Positions 58,414 to 64,000 of a stretch of DNA of 64,000 nucleotides are shown here, piece by piece (position 1 is the stretch's first letter; each line of letters starts with the position of its first letter). The position numbers and the translations under genes were made by a program. The DNA lies in contig CACHWQ010000007.1 in assembly GCA_902583645.1 (NCBI GenBank), positions 1 to 64,000 of the forward strand, written 5' to 3'. This stretch comes from an uncultured Pelagibacteraceae bacterium. GTDB taxonomy: Bacteria > Pseudomonadota > Alphaproteobacteria > Pelagibacterales > Pelagibacteraceae. The notes below the pieces were generated by a model. The model saw only the letters and a program-made list of their open reading frames with translations. It ran no database searches and was not told the origin of the DNA.

Positions 58414-59408
58414 TTTTTTACGATATATCTCTCAACCATATAGCTCAAAAGTTTTATATGGTCTTCATTATCATTCAAACATGGAACTACATCAAAATTA
58501 TTCCCTCCAGAACTTAAGAAACTATCTTTACCCTGAATAGCTATTTCTTCAAGAGTTTCAACACAGTCAGATGAAAAACCAGGACAAATAACTAATACAT
58601 TTTTTTTTCCAGAGAGGGGTAGTTTTTCTAGTGTTTTATCAGTATATGGTTGTAGCCATTCCTGAGGACCAAATCTTGATTGAAAAGTGGTTTCAATTGG
58701 AATTTTGTTAAATTTTTCCTTAATCAGTCTTGTGGTTTTATGACAGTAACAATGGTATGGATCGCCTTTATCAAAATATTTTTTTGGAATGCCGTGATAT
58801 GAAGCAATAATTAAATCTGGGGCCCAATTTATTTCTATAATTTTTTTTTCAATACTATTTACTAAAGCCTGGATATATAATGGCTCAGACTCATAATGTG
58901 GAATAATTTGAAGACTTGGTTGCCACCTTGTTTTCATCAGAATTCTATATACTTCATCACATACGGTTGCGGTTGTTGCAGATGCGTACTGAGGATAAAG
59001 TGGAAGAACAATTAAATTCTCGCAACCATCATCTTGCATTTTTGTCATTACACTTTTGATACTAGGATTGCCATATCTCATTGCAAAATCTATTCTTAAA
59101 TTATCTCCGTTTATTTTTTGACTTAGTTTCAAAGCTTGTTTTTGTGTATAATATCTTAATGGAGACATGTTTTCTTTTTTCATCCAAATTTCTTTATAAG
59201 CTTTTGCTGTCTTTGAGGGTCTAAAGGTTAGTATGAAAAAATTAAGAATAACTTGCCAAAGAAAAGGGTTTACTTCAATTACTCTTCGATCAGATAAAAA
59301 TTCTTTTAAATATCTTCGAATATCAATCCAGTTCGTTGAATCTGGGGTCCCTAGATTAACTAGCAAAATACCAGTTTTACCAAAATTAATTTTTGGATGC
59401 TCTATCAT
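58410..59408 (-). CDS. hemH: HemH, ferrochelatase
   Basis: A 332-residue enzyme inserting Fe(II) into protoporphyrin IX. Visible are GILLVNLGTPDSTN at the N-terminus, the catalytic-His motif IIASYHGIPKKYF, GDPYHCYCHKTTRLIKE, and FSSDCVETLEEIAIQGKD near the C-terminus. It overlaps hemE by 23 bases and hemJ by 4, so the three are translated from one transcript. Confidence 0.96.
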   Translation of the reverse strand: MIEHPKINFGKTGILLVNLGTPDSTNWIDIRRYLKEFLSDRRVIEVNPFLWQVILNFFILTFRPSKTAKAYKEIWMKKENMSPLRYYTQKQALKLSQKINGDNLRIDFAMRYGNPSIKSVMTKMQDDGCENLIVLPLYPQYASATTATVCDEVYRILMKTRWQPSLQIIPHYESEPLYIQALVNSIEKKIIEINWAPDLIIASYHGIPKKYFDKGDPYHCYCHKTTRLIKEKFNKIPIETTFQSRFGPQEWLQPYTDKTLEKLPLSGKKNVLVICPGFSSDCVETLEEIAIQGKDSFLSSGGNNFDVVPCLNDNEDHIKLLSYMVERYIVKK

Positions 59409-60405
59409 TGAATTTTCTCACAATTTTAATTAAGTACTCTACCATACTTGGGTCAGTTTGAGGCAACACACCATGTCCCAAATTAAATATATAGGGGTGG
59501 TTTTTAAAAACATCCAAATAGTAATTAGTTGTTTTTTCTAGGTTTTTCTTATTTGTTAATAATACTTTTGGATCCATTCCGCCCTGAATTGGTATCTCAA
59601 TTTTTTTTAAAATCTTTCTAGGATCAACATTATAATCAATACTAATTACATCAGGATTTACAATTTGAGTATACTCGGGATAATTTTTTATATTTCTTGG
59701 GAAACAGATACATGGTGTGTTCAGTGACCTAGTTAATTTAACTAATTTTTTTGTTGGCTCGTACACAAAATCTTGAAGGTTTTTTTCCTTAACCAGGCCA
59801 GCCCAACTATCAAATATTTGGATTATATTAGCACCGCTTTTAATTTGTTTATAAATATGTAGTTGAATAAAATGATTTACATATCTAATCATATCAATAA
59901 TTAATGACCTATCTGATAATACTTTTCTTAGATTTTTCTTCGGGGATGACTTATTAAGCATATAAAGAAGGATAGTCCATGGTCCACCAACGAATCCTAT
60001 TAGGTCCTTTTTTTTGATTGTTTTATCTTTTTTAATCATGCCCATTGACTTGTATACAGGCTCAAGATTTTTTAAAAATTTTTTTTCAGGTTGATTTTTA
60101 ATATCATTTAAATTTATAGAGCCTAGTTGTGGTCCAAAATTCTTTTTAAAAACTACTTTCTGACCCAAGCCATATGGGACCATTAATATATCAGAAAAAA
60201 TTATGGCAGCATCCAGATCATATCTTTTAATTGGTTGTAAAGTTATTTGTTTAACTTTTTTTATGTCCAAACATAACTTTATAAAATCTAAATTTCTTTT
60301 TCTGATCTCCCTAAATTCTGGAAGGTATCTGCCTGCTTGTCTCATTAGCCAAATAGGTTTTAACGATTTATTTTTTTTACTTATAATTTCCTTTAAAAGA
60401 CCCAT
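59386..60405 (-). CDS. hemE: HemE, uroporphyrinogen decarboxylase
   Basis: A 339-residue enzyme converting uroporphyrinogen III to coproporphyrinogen III. The N-terminal signature PIWLMRQAGRYLPEFREIR and the catalytic-Asp segment DAAIIFSDILMVPYGLG are clear, as is FNLGHGVLPQTDP near the end. It is the first gene of the hemE-hemH-hemJ operon. Its 5' flank is the putative oriC, an arrangement known from Caulobacter and Rickettsia. Confidence 0.96.
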   Translation of the reverse strand: MGLLKEIISKKNKSLKPIWLMRQAGRYLPEFREIRKRNLDFIKLCLDIKKVKQITLQPIKRYDLDAAIIFSDILMVPYGLGQKVVFKKNFGPQLGSINLNDIKNQPEKKFLKNLEPVYKSMGMIKKDKTIKKKDLIGFVGGPWTILLYMLNKSSPKKNLRKVLSDRSLIIDMIRYVNHFIQLHIYKQIKSGANIIQIFDSWAGLVKEKNLQDFVYEPTKKLVKLTRSLNTPCICFPRNIKNYPEYTQIVNPDVISIDYNVDPRKILKKIEIPIQGGMDPKVLLTNKKNLEKTTNYYLDVFKNHPYIFNLGHGVLPQTDPSMVEYLIKIVRKFNDRASKN

Positions 60406-60688
60406 ATAAAATATATAATAATGTTTAATTTAGTAGTATTTAAGCTTGTTAATATTGGTGATAAGTTTTTATCAACATCTTTTAATTAATTTTTCCACAA
60501 CAAGTAATCTATATTATTCAATTAAATTAAAATAAAAATAGTTATTATTAGCTAGTTCCACAATGTTAATAATAGTTATACATGTGGTTAAAATTGTTGA
60601 TTAATTTGGTTTTTTTCAATGAAAGGACTTAAATATTCAATTTCACACAAAATAAGTTTATTATTAACTGTTAACTTACAAATTATAC
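60406..60688. other. Putative chromosomal replication origin (oriC)
   Basis: The longest gap in the window (283 bases) and extremely AT-rich. It carries DnaA-box-like 9-mers: TTTTCCACA (60491-60499), the near-match TTATCAACA (60469-60477), the inverted TTAACCACA (60583-60591) and TTTCACACA (60641-60649), plus an inverted pair TGATAA/TTATCA at 60459-60474 and an AT-rich stretch between. Flanking genes diverge from it (hemE leftward, ppsR rightward). Several alphas have oriC next to hemE, and parS/parAB and mnmEG lie nearby. No coding ORF of note is present. Confidence 0.7.
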
Positions 60689-61513
60689 ATGAGTAATATT
60701 TATCAGATTTACCTTATATCCGACTCCACTGGTGAAACCTTGGATAGAATTTTCCTAGCTTTAAAAGCACAGTTTAAATATTTTAATTACCAGACAAATC
60801 ATTTCTCATTCACAAGAACAGAAAACCAGATAAAAAAAATCCTAGAAAAAACTGGAAAGGGAAAAAAAGTAATAATTCTTTATACAATTGTTGATGATAA
60901 ACTTAGTGATTTCTTAGTAAATGAAAGCAAAAATCAAAACATTCCTTGTTTCGGGGTCTTGGGTGATTTGATACAAAGTTTTTCAAAGATACTCAATCAA
61001 GATGCTTTGCATGTGCCCAGTAGACAACATATTATGAATGATGATTATTATAAAAAAATAGATGCTATTCAATTTACAATGAACCATGACGACGGCAATT
61101 CATTACAAGATATACAAAAATCTGACATAATATTATTAGGAGTTAGTAGAACAAGCAAAACACCAACCTCTATCTACCTCGCCAACAAAGGATATAAAGT
61201 CTCGAATATACCGCTTGTTAATAAGGACTCAATTCCAGATGATATAAAAGAAAATAAAAAAAAAAAATGTATTATAGGTTTAATAGCAGAACCTAAAAGA
61301 TTAGCCGAAATTAGAAGAAATAGAATGAACAGTTTAAATGAGACAGGTAATAAAAAATACATTGATATTCAAAAAATTCAAAATGAGGTTGAAAACTCAA
61401 AAAAAACGTTTCAAAAATTTAAATGGCCAATAATAGATGTCAGCAGAAAGTCTGTTGAGGAAACAGCTGCATCAGTTATTAAAATTTATGAGATTAAAAA
61501 AAAAAATGCTTAA
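60689..61513 (+). CDS. ppsR: PpsR-type PEP synthase/PPDK regulatory protein (DUF299)
   Basis: A 274-residue bifunctional kinase/pyrophosphorylase of the DUF299 family that inactivates or reactivates phosphoenolpyruvate synthase or pyruvate phosphate dikinase using ADP and phosphate. The N-terminal IYLISDSTGETLDRI and the P-loop-like ILLGVSRTSKTPTSIYLANKGYKV are diagnostic. Which target enzyme it acts on cannot be told here. It is the first gene to the right of the putative origin, and its last 8 bases overlap maf. Confidence 0.93.
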   Translation: MSNIYQIYLISDSTGETLDRIFLALKAQFKYFNYQTNHFSFTRTENQIKKILEKTGKGKKVIILYTIVDDKLSDFLVNESKNQNIPCFGVLGDLIQSFSKILNQDALHVPSRQHIMNDDYYKKIDAIQFTMNHDDGNSLQDIQKSDIILLGVSRTSKTPTSIYLANKGYKVSNIPLVNKDSIPDDIKENKKKKCIIGLIAEPKRLAEIRRNRMNSLNETGNKKYIDIQKIQNEVENSKKTFQKFKWPIIDVSRKSVEETAASVIKIYEIKKKNA

Positions 61514-62084
61514 TTTAATTTTGGCCTCACAAAGCAAGGTAAGGAAATATATTTTAGAAAAGAACAGTATTTCATGTTCAGTACAGCCATCTAATGTAGA
61601 TGAAGACCCTGTAAAAAAAAGTCTTCTTAGTGAGGGAGCTACCCCTGAATTAATTTCTAAAAATTTGGCCGAATTAAAAGCAAATAAAGTTAGCCAAAAG
61701 AATAACAACAATCTAGTTTTGGGAGCTGACAGTGTGATTGATTTGGAAGGAAAGTTAATCTCAAAGCCAAACAACAGAAATGAAGCTTTAGAAATTCTAA
61801 AAAGTTTAAATGGAAAAAAACATTTTTTGATAAGTTCTGTTTGTATATCTAAAAACGGATCAATGATTTGGAATTATACTGATAAAGCCATTCTTACAAT
61901 GAAAAAAATGTCTGAAGAAAACTTAAAAGACTATTTATCTAAAATTTCTGATGAAGATTTATATGCATATAATGTTTATCAAATCGAGGGTGAGGGAAGG
62001 AAATTATTTTCAAAGATTGATGGAGATGAAGATACGGTTATGGGGTTGCCAATCAAAAAAATTAAAGAATATTTAATTACATGA
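61506..62084 (+). CDS. maf: Maf-family nucleotide pyrophosphatase
   Basis: 192 residues of the Maf/HAM1-like fold, hydrolysing modified or non-canonical NTPs. Motifs: LILASQSKVRKYIL at the N-terminus and VLGADSVIDLEGKLISKP near residue 74; YQIEGEGRKLFSKIDGDEDTVMGLP is the C-terminal block. I chose the ATG at 61506, where the Maf signature begins, over upstream in-frame starts that would run back inside ppsR. The ppsR-maf-aroE-coaE order is usual in alphas. Confidence 0.93.
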   Translation: MLNLILASQSKVRKYILEKNSISCSVQPSNVDEDPVKKSLLSEGATPELISKNLAELKANKVSQKNNNNLVLGADSVIDLEGKLISKPNNRNEALEILKSLNGKKHFLISSVCISKNGSMIWNYTDKAILTMKKMSEENLKDYLSKISDEDLYAYNVYQIEGEGRKLFSKIDGDEDTVMGLPIKKIKEYLIT

Positions 62085-62791
62085 AAAAGTTTTTAATCTC
62101 ATCGCTGATAATTGTTTTTTCTATATATTTTTTGGTAGAATTCATTGGAGATAGATTAATTAAGAATATACTACAAGAAAATATTTCCAGTACATTAAAT
62201 AGAGATGTATCAATTGAAAAATTAAATATTAATTACCTTAGTGGAGAAGCTAGGGCAAAAGACGTCAGTCTATTAAATAAAAAATTTGATGGATATTTAT
62301 TAAAAATTGATTCTATAGCGGTAGACCTAGATGCATTTTCAATTTTTTCTAATGATATTATCATTAACAGTGTTCTATTAGAAAATATAAAAGTTAATTA
62401 TTATTTCAATTTTTCTGAACAAATAATTTCTGATAATGTACGATCTTTGAAAAAAGATCTTGAAAATAAAAACTCATACTCTCAATCTAATAAATATTTC
62501 AATATAAAAAATTTAGATGCTAAAAATATTTCTTTATCTGCATTCTCGCTAAATCTAAATATTCAAAAAACTATAAAATTAAATGACATGAATTTTAATA
62601 ATATTGGGAATACAAGTAAAAGCAGGAACTATAAAGATATATTAAAAGATGTATTCGTTGACACAACTGAAGTTATAAAAGAAAAAATATTAAATGAAAA
62701 TTTTTTAGAAAGAATTGATAATTTTGATCCAAATCAATTAGAGGATAAAGTTGAAGACAAGTTAAAGAATAAACTTAAAAAATTATTTTAA
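62081..62791 (+). CDS. AsmA-like membrane-anchored protein, unknown
   Basis: 236 residues. One N-terminal membrane helix (LISSLIIVFSIYFLVEFIG), then a beta-rich region with VSIEKLNINYLSGEARAKDV and INSVLLENIKVNY. This pattern of repeated strands after an anchor resembles the start of AsmA/TamB-like or DUF748 proteins. The C-terminal ~60 residues are a charged helix ending KLKNKLKKLF. Role unknown, possibly envelope lipid transport. It is inserted between maf and aroE, overlapping maf by 4 bases and abutting aroE. Confidence 0.65.
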   Translation: MKKFLISSLIIVFSIYFLVEFIGDRLIKNILQENISSTLNRDVSIEKLNINYLSGEARAKDVSLLNKKFDGYLLKIDSIAVDLDAFSIFSNDIIINSVLLENIKVNYYFNFSEQIISDNVRSLKKDLENKNSYSQSNKYFNIKNLDAKNISLSAFSLNLNIQKTIKLNDMNFNNIGNTSKSRNYKDILKDVFVDTTEVIKEKILNENFLERIDNFDPNQLEDKVEDKLKNKLKKLF

Positions 62792-63588
62792 TGAAAAAAT
62801 ATTTAGTCATAGGGAATCCAATAGAACACTCTTTATCTCCAAAGCTCCATAATTACTGGATAAAACAAAATAATATAAATGCTTCTTATGAAAAAAAATT
62901 AATTTCAGAAAATGATATTGGAAATATTGTTTCAAAAATTAAATCTCAAGAAATCAATGGAATTAATGTAACAGTCCCATTTAAAAATAAAATTGTTCCT
63001 TTCGTTGATATTTTAACAAAGGAGGCAGATGAAACTAAATCTATTAATACTATTTACTATGAAAATGGGAAAATTATTGGACATAATACTGATATTGCTG
63101 GTTTTGAGCTAGGAATAAGATCATACGGATACGATATTGAAAAAAAAAATATTTTTATACTTGGAGCAGGTGGAGTTGTTCCATCCATAATTGTTGCTTT
63201 AAAAAAAATGAAAGCTTTGAATATATTTCTTTACAACAGAACTCTAGACAAAGCTGAAAATTTAAAAAATAAGTTTAATTACATTAAAATTATAGAAAAA
63301 AATGAAATTCCTGAGCATATTGACATGATAATAAATGCAACAAGTCTTGGAATTAATAAGGATGATAAAATTGATTTGGATTATCAAAAATTAGGATCAA
63401 ATAAGTTTTATTATGATATAATATATAATCCCTCACAAACAAATTTTTTGAAACAAGCCAAAATATTTGGAAATAATACTGAAAATGGAAAAATGATGTT
63501 CATTTATCAAGCACATCAGGCATTTTCTATTTGGCATAAAGTTTTTCCAAAAATTGATGAAAGAGTAATTGAATTATTAGATAAATGA
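62791..63588 (+). CDS. aroE: AroE, shikimate 5-dehydrogenase
   Basis: A 265-residue NADP enzyme reducing 3-dehydroshikimate to shikimate. The substrate loop is GNPIEHSLSPKLHNYWI, the catalytic Lys lies in NVTVPFKNKIVPFVD, and the nucleotide-binding site is FILGAGGVVPSIIVAL. The C-terminal MFIYQAHQAFSIWH is also typical. It overlaps coaE by 4 bases (ATGA). Confidence 0.96.
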   Translation: MKKYLVIGNPIEHSLSPKLHNYWIKQNNINASYEKKLISENDIGNIVSKIKSQEINGINVTVPFKNKIVPFVDILTKEADETKSINTIYYENGKIIGHNTDIAGFELGIRSYGYDIEKKNIFILGAGGVVPSIIVALKKMKALNIFLYNRTLDKAENLKNKFNYIKIIEKNEIPEHIDMIINATSLGINKDDKIDLDYQKLGSNKFYYDIIYNPSQTNFLKQAKIFGNNTENGKMMFIYQAHQAFSIWHKVFPKIDERVIELLDK

Positions 63589-64000
63589 AAAGAATTGCTA
63601 TAGTTGGTGAAATTGGATCCGGAAAAACTTTTGCTGCAAAACTATTTGCTCTTCCAACATTTAATGCAGATAATGAAGTTAATAAAATATATAATAAAAG
63701 TAGAGTTACATATAAGAAATTAAGAAAAAAACTTCCAAAATTTATTTATTCATTTCCAATAAAGAAAAATGAATTATCTAATGCAGTGAATAAAAATGCG
63801 AAAAACTTAAAAATTATAACAAAAATTGTACACCCCCTTGTAAGACAGAGGATGAATATTTTTTTAAGAAAAAATAAAAAAAAGGGAGGTGTTATTTTGG
63901 ATATCCCTTTATATTTTGAAAATAAAATTAATAAAAATGACGATATTATAATATTTATAGAATCTCCGAAAAAAAAAATAAATAAAGCTCTTAAAAAAAG
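63585..64000 (+). CDS. coaE: CoaE, dephospho-CoA kinase (5' part, cut by window end)
   Basis: The first ~138 residues of the last CoA-synthesis enzyme, which phosphorylates dephospho-CoA. The P-loop is IVGEIGSGKTFAAKLF at the N-terminus, followed by NADNEVNKIYN, HPLVRQRMNIF and VILDIPLYFENKI, the usual CoaE blocks. It continues beyond base 64000. The ATG at 63585 overlaps the aroE stop. Confidence 0.92.
   Translation, partial: MKRIAIVGEIGSGKTFAAKLFALPTFNADNEVNKIYNKSRVTYKKLRKKLPKFIYSFPIKKNELSNAVNKNAKNLKIITKIVHPLVRQRMNIFLRKNKKKGGVILDIPLYFENKINKNDDIIIFIESPKKKINKALKK

Noticed and set aside
60619-60696. 25-codon ORF before ppsR
   Set aside because: Overlaps the ppsR start and the putative origin; no SD and no hydrophobic or conserved pattern.

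Overview
The window is a dense, strongly AT-rich stretch of an alphaproteobacterial chromosome. It looks like SAR11 (Pelagibacterales) or a very close relative. Reasons: short and overlapping intergenic gaps, Lys/Ile/Asn-rich proteins, alphaproteobacterial gene orders (irr-fabA-fabB-fabI; murJ-trpS-nfu; fur-miaB-phoH-ybeY-lnt-metK-nusA-infB; leuS-lptE-holA; parB-parA-rsmG-mnmG-mnmE-rho-hemJ-hemH-hemE), and families typical of alphas (DUF3576, HemJ, Irr). I see no rRNA, tRNA, insertion sequence, prophage or CRISPR array. No stretch above 300 bases lacks a gene. The largest gap is 60406-60688, which I read as the replication origin.

Layout. 1-4.7 kb (+): the 3' end of ubiE, then ubiB, coaBC, dut, a MoeB/ThiF-like E1 enzyme and an SH3-domain protein. 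4.7-7.7 kb (-): a small membrane protein, katG and the regulator irr, with an Irr-type palindrome in the katG promoter region. 7.8-10.5 kb (+): fabA-fabB-fabI and a 50-aa membrane protein. 10.5-23.7 kb (-): one long information-processing block from tsaB to pnp, lacking several members usual in other alphas (rimI, trmB, rimP, ylxR, truB). 23.6-28.9 kb: a deacetylase (+), then a Bax-like hydrolase, an Nfu protein, trpS and murJ (-). 29-34.8 kb: malic enzyme, then an envelope group (DolP-like BON lipoprotein, rsmI, LpoA-like protein) and rdgB. 34.8-41.9 kb (+): grpE, dnaK, dnaJ, an FkbM methyltransferase, a 55-aa membrane protein, dapB, nth and a PfkB kinase. 42-44.4 kb: a 35-aa ArfA-like rescue factor coupled to an atypical OmpR-type regulator, an L,D-transpeptidase-like protein, and the head-to-head pair yggS/thiE. 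44.4-45.5 kb (-): a major porin with a strong SD and a regulated-looking promoter. 45.7-64 kb: the origin-proximal region, with a DUF3576 lipoprotein, leuS, lptE and holA (+); parB, parA, rsmG (carrying parS), mnmG and mnmE (-); a sulfotransferase (+); rho (frameshifted), hemJ, hemH and hemE (-); the putative oriC; then ppsR, maf, an AsmA-like protein, aroE and the 5' part of coaE (+).

How it fits together. Most of the window is core housekeeping: translation and RNA decay, heme, fatty acid and ubiquinone synthesis, envelope assembly, chaperones and chromosome segregation. Genes flanking the putative origin mostly point away from it, parS is about 8 kb away, and ParA/ParB are encoded beside it. 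The items most worth following up are the minimal ArfA homologue missed by length cut-offs, the one-base frameshift in an A7 run of rho, the UUCG-capped terminator that every nusA transcript must cross, the Irr-like operator at katG, the 136-aa minimal TsaB, and several divergent gene pairs whose start regions touch or overlap.
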